Shown here piece by piece: positions 25,032 to 31,218 of a stretch of DNA of 47,963 nucleotides. Within the stretch, counting starts at the first letter, position 1. Each line of letters opens with the position of its first letter. Source of the stretch: a virus. The stretch lies in IMG/VR virus record IMGVR_UViG_3300043446_001867, positions 1-47,963 of that record; one strand, 5' to 3'. The notes below the pieces were generated by a model. That model was not told the DNA's origin. It saw only the letters and a list, made by a program, of their open reading frames with translations, and did no database searches. The position numbers and the translations under genes were made by a program.

Positions 25032-25060
25032 ATTCTAACATAAAAATCTCAAAAAGTCAA
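25032..25060 (-). promoter_or_regulatory. Sigma70-type promoter
   Basis: TTGACT, 17-nt spacer, TAGAAT with extended TGT, reading to the left into the 24.1-25.0 kb micro-genes. Confidence 0.65.
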
Positions 25061-25214
25061 GTCCTAACACGGCGTGTCGCATGTGATTTAAATAACAATA
25101 GTTATCCACAGACACGCCCGACAGCGTCGGCAAATGTCCGTTTTGTCCGATTTACGTTTATGTGATTATGCTCACAAAAATAATTTCCCGACACGCCCGA
25201 AAAACAGGCAAAAA

Positions 25215-25236
25215 TGTCAGACCCCCCTGCTAGACT
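25215..25236 (+). promoter_or_regulatory. TGTCAG-spacer promoter
   Basis: TGTCAG (25215-25220) then TGCTAGACT with -10 at 25231-25236. The -35 position is A-rich and weak. It drives the gene starting at 25271. Confidence 0.5.
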
Positions 25237-25270
25237 TACAGTATTAGAAAATAGAAAGGTAGGTCAAAAA

Positions 25271-25468
25271 ATGACTACACTAAATAAAACAGAAATAATT
25301 GAATACTTAGTAGATAATAACTTCTGCGTGACTGATAAAGTCTGCGTATTCTGCTCAACTATCACAGATGGTTGGAATAGTATCTGCTACTCTTGTAAAG
25401 AATACAAGGGAATGATGAGACTTCCCGAAGCCGTAGAATACTACGGAACAGAAATTCTAGGATACTAA
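25271..25468 (+). CDS. Zinc-ribbon micro-protein (65 aa)
   Basis: I chose ATG 25271 with AGGTAGG upstream; a longer reading from 25214 would overlap the promoter. VCVFCSTITDGWNSICYSCK gives two CxxC knuckles, a classic small zinc ribbon. It heads the plus-strand accessory micro-operon. Confidence 0.72.
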   Translation: MTTLNKTEIIEYLVDNNFCVTDKVCVFCSTITDGWNSICYSCKEYKGMMRLPEAVEYYGTEILGY

Positions 25469-25485
25469 AGAAAGGATAAAAAATA

Positions 25486-25575
25486 ATGGACTATTTAGAC
25501 TATTTAGATGAAATCTACGAAGAACTCGTAGAAGAATTCGGTCACGAGATCGAATCGAATTGTATCCACAAGTAA
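25486..25575 (+). CDS. Acidic micro-protein (29 aa)
   Basis: GAAAGGAT precedes ATG 25486 at good distance. The product (MDYLDYLDEIYEELVEEFG) is a very acidic amphipathic helix, of the size and charge of DNA-mimic or inhibitor peptides, though that is speculation. No family. Confidence 0.5.
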   Translation: MDYLDYLDEIYEELVEEFGHEIESNCIHK

Positions 25576-25616
25576 AATTGTGTGATACAAGTCACAAAAA
25601 TCAACGGCGTGTCGCC

Positions 25617-25645
25617 TTGAAAATGTCAGTCAAAAATGCTAAAAT
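25617..25645 (+). promoter_or_regulatory. TGTCAG-spacer promoter
   Basis: TTGAAA (25617-25622), spacer containing TGTCAG, extended TGC and TAAAAT (25640-25645), 17-nt spacing. Drives 25677 onward. Confidence 0.68.
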
Positions 25646-25676
25646 TACAGGGTAATAAAATGAAAGAAGGTAAAAA

Positions 25677-25889
25677 ATGAAAGCATACTCAATTGAAGAT
25701 TTGTTAGTGGGTCAATTTTATAGACCTGCCTCTCTCGCTCGTAAATTTATGGGTGGAGAAATTGAATTCGCTGAAAAGCGTGATGATGTTTATGTTGGCG
25801 AGGACTTCCAAGCCTACGCAATTCGCTATCGTGTTGCTCAGTCTATCAAAACTAATTGGGCAACTATCGCCGTGAGAGTAAAGGAGTAA
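25677..25889 (+). CDS. Hypothetical small protein (70 aa)
   Basis: GAAAGAAGG precedes the ATG. The sequence (EDLLVGQFYRPASLARKFMG, then YRVAQSIKTNWATIAVRVKE) looks like a small alpha/beta or SH3-like fold. First gene of a four-gene coupled run to 26446. Not recognised. Confidence 0.68.
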   Translation: MKAYSIEDLLVGQFYRPASLARKFMGGEIEFAEKRDDVYVGEDFQAYAIRYRVAQSIKTNWATIAVRVKE

Positions 25890-25891
25890 AA

Positions 25892-26005
25892 ATGAAACTA
25901 CACGAATTCCAAGAATTAGTCAAGAAAGAGCGTGAGGCTACTCGCTTGACAAACCTAGAAAAAATCGCTAAAATTGTCACTACAACAGAAAAGGAAAATA
26001 ACTAA
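25892..26005 (+). CDS. Hypothetical micro-protein (37 aa)
   Basis: AAGGAG precedes ATG 25892; the stop overlaps the next start by one base (TAATG). The product is a single charged helix (EFQELVKKEREATRLTNLEK). No family. Confidence 0.55.
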   Translation: MKLHEFQELVKKEREATRLTNLEKIAKIVTTTEKENN

Positions 26006-26268
26006 TGACTAACGCAACTTATACAGACTTCCCGTTTATCTATAATGGGGTAAATTTTATTTCACGAATTAATTTTGATTCCCCGTTTTTGGGTCGCTTA
26101 AAAGCACTTCCGCTAGATGTTCTTCAACAGTTTCATTGTGAAATGTTGTCAGAGTATCTGCCTGCTCAAACTTATACACTTCAAGAAATTCAAGATGTTC
26201 TAAATAAACTAAATGACGGTGGCTCTCATGCGTTTATTTTGTTAGGAGAAAATAATGTCGCTAACTAA
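26005..26268 (+). CDS. Hypothetical protein (87 aa)
   Basis: It overlaps both neighbours, consistent with translational coupling. The N-terminus is beta-rich and aromatic (YTDFPFIYNGVNFISR), the C-terminal half helical (YTLQEIQDVLNKL). Not recognised. Confidence 0.65.
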   Translation: MTNATYTDFPFIYNGVNFISRINFDSPFLGRLKALPLDVLQQFHCEMLSEYLPAQTYTLQEIQDVLNKLNDGGSHAFILLGENNVAN

Positions 26269-26446
26269 ATCACACTTCAAGGCTATCGCTTCAATTCTAA
26301 ATGATGTTAAAGATGAAATTCACCCACAGGTCTATGAAGACCTCGTGGAAAATTTCTCAGTTTATTTCTCAACTAAAAATGAAATGTTTGACAAAGCAAA
26401 ATTTGAAACCGCTTGCGGTGTTGATGAGTTAGGAATAATAACATAA
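26255..26446 (+). CDS. Hypothetical protein (63 aa)
   Basis: AGGAG lies before the ATG inside the upstream gene, a 14-nt overlap. Helical, acidic product (SHFKAIASILNDVKDEIHP). Its stop overlaps a candidate ATA start of the next Cys-rich frame. Confidence 0.65.
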   Translation: MSLTKSHFKAIASILNDVKDEIHPQVYEDLVENFSVYFSTKNEMFDKAKFETACGVDELGIIT

Positions 26447-26538
26447 ATAAAAAAACAAAATTTTCAACATGTGAAATCTGCGGTAGAATTTTTGTCGCAG
26501 ATCTAAAATGTTTTGTGTGTGCTGCTAAAAATAATTAG
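26443..26538 (+). CDS. Possible zinc-ribbon micro-gene with ATA start (31 aa)
   Basis: The frame encodes two Cys knuckles (CEICGR and CFVC), like other zinc-ribbon micro-proteins here, but no ATG, GTG or TTG precedes them. The only plausible start is ATA at 26443, overlapping the previous stop as ATAA with AGGA 8-9 nt upstream. It is either a non-canonical AUA start or a gene whose ATG has mutated. Confidence 0.35.
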   Translation: MNKKTKFSTCEICGRIFVADLKCFVCAAKNN

Positions 26539-26706
26539 TTGAAATTTCAACAAACGGGTCGGCCCCTTATCCACAAGTTATCCACAATGTGAATTACGTA
26601 ACAGTTTACGGGCCTCGTGATTTTTCTCACAGATTTTCGGCGTGTCTAAATTGAAAATGTCAGTAAAAAATGATAGGCTGGAAGCCTGAAAATGAAAGGA
26701 AAACTA
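26539..26706 (+). promoter_or_regulatory. Intergenic control region with two DnaA boxes
   Basis: It holds GGTCGGCCCC (26557), two DnaA boxes TTATCCACA (26567-26575 and 26578-26586, 11 bp apart), a GGCGTGTC element (26639), and a TTGAAA-N17-TAGGCT promoter with TGTCAG in the spacer (26651-26679). Confidence 0.6.
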
Positions 26707-26880
26707 ATGAAAAACAGAAATGACATTCTAAACGATCTCTTAGCATACGCAAGAGAAAAAGGCTATAACGAATACGCATATTCTTTTGGCGTACTATCTA
26801 CTTACCTCACAGACGAAAATCTAGCAGACCTAGAAAGATATGTCGCAAGGTGGCGTGTTGAGGATAGCGTGGGGATTTGA
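26707..26880 (+). CDS. Hypothetical protein (57 aa)
   Basis: I chose ATG 26707, 6-7 nt after GAAAGGA; the ATG at 26692 would place the ribosome-binding site inside the gene. Predicted helices (ILNDLLAYAREKGYNEYAY, DLERYVARWRVED). Not recognised. Confidence 0.62.
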   Translation: MKNRNDILNDLLAYAREKGYNEYAYSFGVLSTYLTDENLADLERYVARWRVEDSVGI

Positions 26881-26905
26881 TTTTGTCAGCCCCCTATGAT
26901 AGGAT
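26877..26905 (+). promoter_or_regulatory. TGTCAG-spacer promoter
   Basis: TTGATT, 17-nt spacer with TGTCAG, extended TGA and TAGGAT (26900-26905). The -35 overlaps the stop codon of the preceding gene. Confidence 0.68.
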
Positions 26906-26932
26906 TTCAGTATTGAAAGAAAGGAAATAAAA

Positions 26933-27151
26933 ATGGATAAATTGGAATACGCACTACGGCAGATTGCTTCTTGTAATTTCTGCTATGGTAAAGGTTATAT
27001 TGGTTTCGCTAATGGCGAAGACTATGATGTTGAGGATTGCGATTGTAATACCTATGGACTAATCCTAGATGAAGATGGCTCAGTAATCTATGATAATGGT
27101 TTGCTAAGTGAGCCTGAACTTGCTATATTTGGAACTAAGGAGGCTAACTAA
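26933..27151 (+). CDS. CxxCxGxG zinc-finger protein (72 aa)
   Basis: C14-N-F-C17-Y-G-K-G then C36-x-C38 give a half DnaJ-type zinc finger, paralogous to the micro-protein at 24282-24401. The C-terminus is acidic. GAAAGAAAGGA precedes the ATG. It heads a run of four tightly spaced genes to 27891. Confidence 0.7.
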   Translation: MDKLEYALRQIASCNFCYGKGYIGFANGEDYDVEDCDCNTYGLILDEDGSVIYDNGLLSEPELAIFGTKEAN

Positions 27152-27152
27152 A

Positions 27153-27452
27153 ATGGGAAGTAATATGGCAACAGAAATGGCAGACGGAACTCTAAGTGAT
27201 TTAGGAATAAACTTAGATATTGAAACTCAGATAGGTATTCACTTATCTGCTAATCACTATCCGCCCGTTCCTAAGTCAATGGTCGCACCTTGTATTGAGG
27301 CTATTGACGCCGTAAATGACTTAGGGCTATGGGATTTAGAAATACCTATGCCTGAAGGAATTACCTATAAAGGTTTGACTACTGCCCCTGCTTGGGCTAT
27401 TATTGAACAACACCACTTAGACGCTTGGATTATTGAACGAGAGGAATACTAA
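27153..27452 (+). CDS. Hypothetical protein (99 aa)
   Basis: ATG 27153 follows the previous stop by one base, with AAGGAGG about 9 nt upstream; a longer frame from 27108 lacks support. Contains HLSANHYPPVPKSMVAPCIE and a Trp-rich helix. Similar small proteins occur in actinophages as I recall, without function. Confidence 0.65.
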   Translation: MGSNMATEMADGTLSDLGINLDIETQIGIHLSANHYPPVPKSMVAPCIEAIDAVNDLGLWDLEIPMPEGITYKGLTTAPAWAIIEQHHLDAWIIEREEY

Positions 27453-27453
27453 A

Positions 27454-27663
27454 ATGGAATACCACTATGTCTTGACTACTTACTATGACGGAGAGTTATA
27501 CAATACTCACCGAATTGCTGACTTTACTGATGCCGCTCAACTTTGGGCATTGTGTAAAGACCACGGCAACGCTAAAGAATACGCAACCTATAATCTCACA
27601 GACCCAACAGGTAAAATGTATACTAAAAACTTTTATGCTGACGGCAGAGTTAGCGGTAAATAA
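27454..27663 (+). CDS. Hypothetical protein (69 aa)
   Basis: ATG 27454 is preceded by GAGAGGAA. The product (YHYVLTTYYDGELYNTHRIA, then YATYNLTDPTGKMYT) is beta-rich, probably a small sheet protein. It is contiguous with the next start. Not recognised. Confidence 0.65.
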   Translation: MEYHYVLTTYYDGELYNTHRIADFTDAAQLWALCKDHGNAKEYATYNLTDPTGKMYTKNFYADGRVSGK

Positions 27664-27891
27664 ATGTCTGATACAATGATGAGTATGGAACTTGTCTTTG
27701 CTGATTATCTTCTGCCAAACCAATTGGCGGAAGGTGATCTAATCAAAATAGATGAACAATACCTAACACTAAAAACAATAATTGAAAATAACAATGGCTA
27801 TCATCTTATTTTAGTTGATGACTTTGATGATGAGGTTGAAGTATTTGTTTTAGATGATGAAAAAATTGAGTGGTATGTTTTTGTAGAATAA
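27664..27891 (+). CDS. Hypothetical acidic protein (75 aa)
   Basis: It starts at the base after the previous stop. The pattern LAEGDLIKIDEQYLTLKTI and an Asp/Glu-rich end suggest a small SH3-like barrel. It ends the operon before a GGTCGG-type and 19-bp repeat region. Confidence 0.65.
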   Translation: MSDTMMSMELVFADYLLPNQLAEGDLIKIDEQYLTLKTIIENNNGYHLILVDDFDDEVEVFVLDDEKIEWYVFVE

Positions 27892-27913
27892 AAACGCCCG
27901 ACCAATTTGTACC

Positions 27914-27932
27914 AAATGTCCGTTTTACGTAG
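27914..27932 (+). repeat. 19-bp intergenic repeat, copy A
   Basis: AAATGTCCGTTTTACGTAG, identical to 31174-31192, each a short distance upstream of a promoter. A shorter relative is at 25132. Confidence 0.8.
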
Positions 27933-27952
27933 TTTGTTAAGAACCTCCCAAT

Positions 27953-27981
27953 TTGTATTTCATAGATTTTTATGATAAGAT
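27953..27981 (+). promoter_or_regulatory. Sigma70-type promoter, leaderless
   Basis: TTGTAT, 17-nt spacer, TGATAAGAT with -10 at 27976-27981. The -10 ends exactly 6 nt before ATG 27988. Confidence 0.65.
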
Positions 27982-27987
27982 TATTTT

Positions 27988-28134
27988 ATGTTTAGAAAAA
28001 CCAAAGAAGAGTTAAGACGCATTCAAGAGTTGCGTCGATCTAATGCTGCTTCCGCCTTGCCAAATAAAAAGGGTTACACTAGACAAAGCAATAAAAAAAT
28101 GATAGAATTAGCAAAGAAAGAAAGGCAACAATGA
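27988..28134 (+). CDS. Basic micro-protein (48 aa)
   Basis: Leaderless-type start, with the stop overlapping the next ATG (ATGA). The protein is strongly basic (RKTKEELRRIQELRRS, KKMIELAKKERQQ) and likely binds nucleic acid. Coupled to the GP88-like gene. Confidence 0.65.
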   Translation: MFRKTKEELRRIQELRRSNAASALPNKKGYTRQSNKKMIELAKKERQQ

Positions 28135-28850
28135 AACTAAAACGCTCTAATGATAGGAAGGTGGCTAATGCTGTTTCGAAGAATGGAAAAACCCCAACAA
28201 TTGCCAACACATTCGGATTACCTGCTGGAAAAGATTTCTCGTGTCCTGGTGCCACTAGTGTTTGTGAAAGCGTTTGCTACGCAGGAAAACTTGAGAAAAT
28301 ATACAAAGGCGTAAAAGCCGTATTACTTCATAATTGGGAATTGCTACGCAATGCAGACCATGATACTATGGAGGCCTTGCTACAAGATATGATTAACGAT
28401 TTTAAGGCTGATTGTGATAAGAAAGGCGCAGATAAACTATTCCGTATTCACTGGGATGGCGATTTCTTTAGCGATGAGTACGCATTCGCATGGAAGCATG
28501 TTATTCTAAATAATCCTGATGTTCAATTCTGGGTATATACACGAGTAAAGTCTGCAGCAATTATTCTAAAAGATATTGATAATCTTAGTTTATATTTCTC
28601 TGCAGATAGTGAGAATATCAAAACCGCAGTAGATTTAAAACTAAATAATGGCGTACGCATGGCATACCTTGCACAGAATTTTGCAGTAGGTCAAGAAACA
28701 CTAAAAGAATTAATTTCTAAACCAGGAGCAAAGTGTCCTGAAAATGCAAAACGTATTCCGCTTATTTCTACAAATGGCTCTGCTTGCGTATCGTGTGGCT
28801 TGTGTGTGTATAATAAAGCAGATATAGTTTTCTCTTCTAGTAAAAAATAG
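28131..28850 (+). CDS. GP88-like phage protein
   Basis: 239 aa. The N-terminal FSCPGATSVCESVCYAGK (C38, C45, C49) is the signature of the actinophage GP88 family (pfam GP88). The middle contains FRIHWDGDFFS and FWVYTRVKSAA, and the C-terminus a CVSCGLC cluster (C219, C222, C225). Conserved Cys triplets at both ends suggest metal or Fe-S binding; the barrel-like beta/alpha pattern recalls radical-SAM folds, but that is inference. No biochemical function is known to me. Confidence 0.8.
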   Translation: MKLKRSNDRKVANAVSKNGKTPTIANTFGLPAGKDFSCPGATSVCESVCYAGKLEKIYKGVKAVLLHNWELLRNADHDTMEALLQDMINDFKADCDKKGADKLFRIHWDGDFFSDEYAFAWKHVILNNPDVQFWVYTRVKSAAIILKDIDNLSLYFSADSENIKTAVDLKLNNGVRMAYLAQNFAVGQETLKELISKPGAKCPENAKRIPLISTNGSACVSCGLCVYNKADIVFSSSKK

Positions 28851-28858
28851 GAGTTAGA

Positions 28859-28918
28859 TTGAAAATAGAACTTGTATTTCTTATATGGATACTGTTATAT
28901 TTTTTCTTAATTCAATAA
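28859..28918 (+). CDS. Possible membrane micro-peptide (19 aa)
   Basis: TTG 28859 lies 5 nt after AGGAG. The product is almost entirely hydrophobic (LVFLIWILLYFFLI), one transmembrane helix. Short enough to be chance, but the ribosome-binding site is good. Confidence 0.35.
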   Translation: MKIELVFLIWILLYFFLIQ

Positions 28919-29020
28919 ATCCCCCGCAAAAAGTGGTCGGCCCCCAAAGATCCTAATTGTCAAGTTACGACCCTGTGATTAAGGACACATTAAAAAGCCC
29001 CCCTAGATCCCCTCACCGAT

Positions 29021-29049
29021 TTGTATTTCTTGTATTTTTTTGCTAAACT
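29021..29049 (+). promoter_or_regulatory. Sigma70-type promoter
   Basis: TTGTAT, 17-nt spacer, extended TGC and TAAACT (29044-29049), before the small SH3-like gene at 29081. Confidence 0.65.
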
Positions 29050-29080
29050 AATACTACAACGAAAACAGAAAGGAAAACAG

Positions 29081-29251
29081 ATGACACTAGGCGGATACAC
29101 TTATCAAGTAGGCGACCTATTCACTACTTCTAAGACAGGAATTACAGGCAGAATTGCTGGGTTTTCTCCTCTTAGCAACAAGGTCACTCGTGTAAATCTT
29201 ATCCTAGCAAATGGCTCTCGTCGTTTTGCTATGGTCAAAACCTCTAAGTGA
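29081..29251 (+). CDS. Small SH3/KOW-like protein, copy 1 (56 aa)
   Basis: ATG 29081 follows AAAGGA; the frame is open from 29021 but that part is promoter. GYTYQVGDLFTTSKTGITGR is paralogous to the next gene, and both look like five-stranded barrels that may bind nucleic acid. Each copy has its own promoter. Confidence 0.68.
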   Translation: MTLGGYTYQVGDLFTTSKTGITGRIAGFSPLSNKVTRVNLILANGSRRFAMVKTSK

Positions 29252-29283
29252 TGTAAATCACACACTTATGGTATTTGTGGGAT

Positions 29284-29312
29284 TTGACAAATAATCCCAT
29301 AAATGTCATAAT
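29284..29312 (+). promoter_or_regulatory. Sigma70-type promoter
   Basis: TTGACA, 17-nt spacer, extended TGT and CATAAT (29307-29312), before the second SH3-like gene. Confidence 0.6.
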
Positions 29313-29349
29313 AATACAAGTAATACCAACCACTATGAAAGGAAATACA

Positions 29350-29517
29350 ATGGCAGTAAAGAACGCACAATACAAGGTAGGCGACACCTACACCTCACAG
29401 AAGTCAAAGGTCACAGGTGTCATTACTGAAATCAAGCCAAACACAGACGGAACAAGCGTTCGTGTCAAACTTGATGTCAATGGCACACCACGCTGGACAA
29501 CTTGGACAGCAAAGTAA
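29350..29517 (+). CDS. Small SH3/KOW-like protein, copy 2 (55 aa)
   Basis: ATG 29350 follows GAAAGGA. YKVGDTYTSQKSKVTGVITE aligns with copy 1 (VGDxxTxxKxxxTGxI), and VRVKLDVNGTPRW forms the last strands. It is followed 20 nt later by the CCTGAGCA hairpin element. Confidence 0.68.
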   Translation: MAVKNAQYKVGDTYTSQKSKVTGVITEIKPNTDGTSVRVKLDVNGTPRWTTWTAK

Positions 29518-29536
29518 TTCCTAATACAGGAAAAGT

Positions 29537-29562
29537 CCTGAGCAAGACTACTAAAACTGCTC
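29537..29562 (+). repeat. CCTGAGCA...ACTGCTC hairpin element, copy 1
   Basis: GAGCA pairs with TGCTC around an A-rich loop. Same element at 31121, 32297 and 43206, always just after a plus-strand gene. This copy is 2 nt longer and could also pair AGCAAG with CTTGCT. Confidence 0.75.
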
Positions 29563-29564
29563 AC

Positions 29565-29593
29565 TTGCTTTTCTAGTAGTAAAATGCTAGAAT
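29565..29593 (+). promoter_or_regulatory. Sigma70-type promoter
   Basis: TTGCTT, 17-nt spacer, extended TGC and TAGAAT (29588-29593), overlapping the end of the hairpin element. Confidence 0.55.
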
Positions 29594-29626
29594 AAAAACA
29601 ACAACAACGAAACGAAAGGAAACAAA

Positions 29627-30046
29627 ATGGCAAGAGGAAAAGCCATAAATGTCAAGATTGCTACAACCAAAGTAATCAAGGCACTTGAAACAAAGTTAGC
29701 ACAAATCCAAAAGGATAAGGCTAATCAGAAAGTCAATGAGGAGAAGTTCTCAAAGGCACAAGAAAAGTATAACAAGGAGATTGCTAAGTTAGCACTTGAT
29801 AAACTTGCTAAGGCAACAGACTTGTCTGCTCATACAAGATACAATGGCGACATAAATGTATCTTTCACACTCCCAAAGGGTATCGTAGAACTACCTGCTG
29901 AACCTGAAAAGGATTTTGAGAGTTTCCACGATTGGCAGTATAAGGAAATGGTAGAGGAAATTGAGAACGCAATTCGTATTCTCAAGATGACAGATGAGGA
30001 AGTAGTTTCTACTTCTACTTACAACGCTATCGCAAGATACTTGTAA
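29627..30046 (+). CDS. Hypothetical coiled-coil protein (139 aa)
   Basis: GAAAGGA precedes the ATG. Residues 10-65 are a Lys/Glu/Ala-rich coiled coil (VIKALETKLAQIQKDKANQK), then a beta segment (INVSFTLPKG) and helical C-terminus. I recall similar small proteins in actinophages but no function. Monocistronic, followed by a structured intergenic region. Confidence 0.68.
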   Translation: MARGKAINVKIATTKVIKALETKLAQIQKDKANQKVNEEKFSKAQEKYNKEIAKLALDKLAKATDLSAHTRYNGDINVSFTLPKGIVELPAEPEKDFESFHDWQYKEMVEEIENAIRILKMTDEEVVSTSTYNAIARYL

Positions 30047-30049
30047 TAA

Positions 30050-30220
30050 AATTGGGTGGGGTGTAAAAGCCCCACTCACTATCCCCTGCGTTCAAGGCAG
30101 ACTGCGATACAAAATCGAATTGTATTGATCTTTCTGCGAAAGTCCCTTGGGGATTGCTACAACGGGTTTTGAATGTGTAATCGCAATTGCCCCCGTTGTA
30201 GCCCCTTCGGGGGCCGACCA
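30050..30220 (+). ncRNA. Candidate structured RNA
   Basis: Five stem-loops follow in order: GTGGGG/CCCCAC (30056-30075), CTTTC/GAAAG (about 30130), GTCCC/GGGAT-type (about 30142), a 10-bp CTACAACGGG/CCCGTTGTAG stem (30157-30166 with 30192-30201), and GCCCC-TTCG-GGGGC (30201-30214), a UUCG-type tetraloop hairpin. No open frame explains it. It could be a stable RNA processed from the upstream transcript or a compound terminator. Confidence 0.45.
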
Positions 30221-30269
30221 ATGTGATGCAAAACACAGTCCATTATGTGAGACACTTTAAGACCCTGAT

Positions 30270-30298
30270 TTGATTTTGTCAGTAGGAAATGTTATTAT
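30270..30298 (+). promoter_or_regulatory. TGTCAG-spacer promoter
   Basis: TTGATT, 17-nt spacer with TGTCAG, TATTAT (30293-30298), before the gene at 30326. Confidence 0.68.
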
Positions 30299-30325
30299 TA
30301 GATAACAACAAAGAAAGGAAAACAA

Positions 30326-30601
30326 ATGCTATCAACCGCATTAGCAATACAGACTGCTACACAAGACGCAGTTCACGACGAATCAGTTATGGGTATCGCC
30401 TCTATGATTTTTCGTGGTAGAAATGAAATGAGCGAGGAAGAATTCATCAAGGCAATGTTTATGTATTCTGCTCACTTATCAGCACTTACCGCTACCCTTG
30501 TCACTTCTGTCTGCTTGACAGAATCAGAATTAGATGAGATGATGAATACTATCAATGAATTCGATTCACTAGGAAAGGATATAACAAATGGAAACGAATA
30601 A
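30326..30601 (+). CDS. Hypothetical helical protein (91 aa)
   Basis: AAAGAAAGGA precedes the ATG. The product is helical (EEEFIKAMFMYSAHLSALTA) with a hydrophobic centre, possibly amphipathic rather than membrane. It overlaps the next gene by 14 nt. Not recognised. Confidence 0.66.
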   Translation: MLSTALAIQTATQDAVHDESVMGIASMIFRGRNEMSEEEFIKAMFMYSAHLSALTATLVTSVCLTESELDEMMNTINEFDSLGKDITNGNE

Positions 30602-31043
30602 TGAAATCGTAGTGCCAGCCCACTACAACCCCAATCAGTTAGTTACATATAAAGTAATTGACTTGGACGCAACAGACCAAACTATCTCGTACCCTACCGT
30701 AAAGGTAACAGATATTGAATGGGAACTGGAGCAGAAACGCTATAACGCTAAGAATCTTGCACAATATATTTCTAATGTAAATTTATTGTCTAGTCGTCTT
30801 GCTGATTATATGGAAATGGATTCAGAAGATATTGTTTCTGATATCTGCAGCATTTTTGGATTTAACCCAACTAAGGAAATTGAATTCGAAGCAACTGCAC
30901 GAATCACAGGAACTGTAGAGATTCCATTGTCAGAACTAAAAGATTTTGATATCGATAGTTTAAATCTATATGTTAATGTTGATTCATATGAGTATGATAT
31001 CAATGTCGACGCAGATATCGAAGAGATAACACGTACTGACTAA
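30588..31043 (+). CDS. Hypothetical acidic protein (151 aa)
   Basis: GGAAAGGA lies before the ATG within the upstream gene. The C-terminal half (VEIPLSELKDFDIDSLNLYV, then DVDADIEEI-type acid) is beta-rich and very acidic. The coupled position with the helical protein suggests they act together. Not recognised. Confidence 0.66.
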   Translation: METNNEIVVPAHYNPNQLVTYKVIDLDATDQTISYPTVKVTDIEWELEQKRYNAKNLAQYISNVNLLSSRLADYMEMDSEDIVSDICSIFGFNPTKEIEFEATARITGTVEIPLSELKDFDIDSLNLYVNVDSYEYDINVDADIEEITRTD

Positions 31044-31047
31044 AATT

Positions 31048-31116
31048 CCTAGGACCAATGAAAGGGTCCAGGATCATAGAAGGCCAATCTCTTTCATCCT
31101 TTCTTTCAGATTGGCC
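31048..31116 (+). ncRNA. Two strong 3' hairpins, one with a ribosome-binding-site-complementary loop
   Basis: Stem 1 is CCT(A)GGACC paired with GGTCCAGG (31048-31072). Stem 2 is a perfect 9-bp GGCCAATCT/AGATTGGCC (31082-31116) whose 17-nt loop contains TCCTTTCTTTC, the complement of GAAAGAAAGGA ribosome-binding sites used by several genes here. No T-run follows, so termination is not obvious. Confidence 0.5.
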
Positions 31117-31120
31117 AAGA

Positions 31121-31144
31121 CCTGAGCATGTCTATAAACTGCTC
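31121..31144 (+). repeat. CCTGAGCA...ACTGCTC hairpin element, copy 2
   Basis: GAGCA/TGCTC stem, followed by TAAAAAA and then GGTCGGCCC (31154-31162). Confidence 0.75.
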
Positions 31145-31173
31145 TAAAAAATTGGTCGGCCCGTTTTGTCATG

Positions 31174-31192
31174 AAATGTCCGTTTTACGTAG
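31174..31192 (+). repeat. 19-bp intergenic repeat, copy B
   Basis: Identical to 27914-27932; lies 26 bp upstream of the -35 of the next promoter. Confidence 0.8.
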
Positions 31193-31218
31193 ATTGTAAT
31201 CTTTTCCCTGTTTAAGAA

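Larger units (their letters stand above)
24998..25270 (+). other. Divergent control region with DnaA box and GGCGTGTCG repeats
   Basis: Between the minus micro-genes and the plus micro-operon. It contains a perfect DnaA box TTATCCACA (25102-25110), GGCGTGTCG elements in both orientations (near 25069, 25111 and 25189), a CCGACAGCGTCGG inverted repeat, and an AAATGTCCGTTTT element (25132). Promoters face both ways. Confidence 0.55.

Noticed and set aside
26692-26706. ATG 26692 as gene start
   Set aside because: It lies within the Shine-Dalgarno region (GAAAGGA) of the ATG at 26707.
30027-30236. Minus-strand 69-codon frame over the structured region
   Set aside because: No ribosome-binding site, unrelated amino-acid composition, and the DNA is explained better by palindromes.
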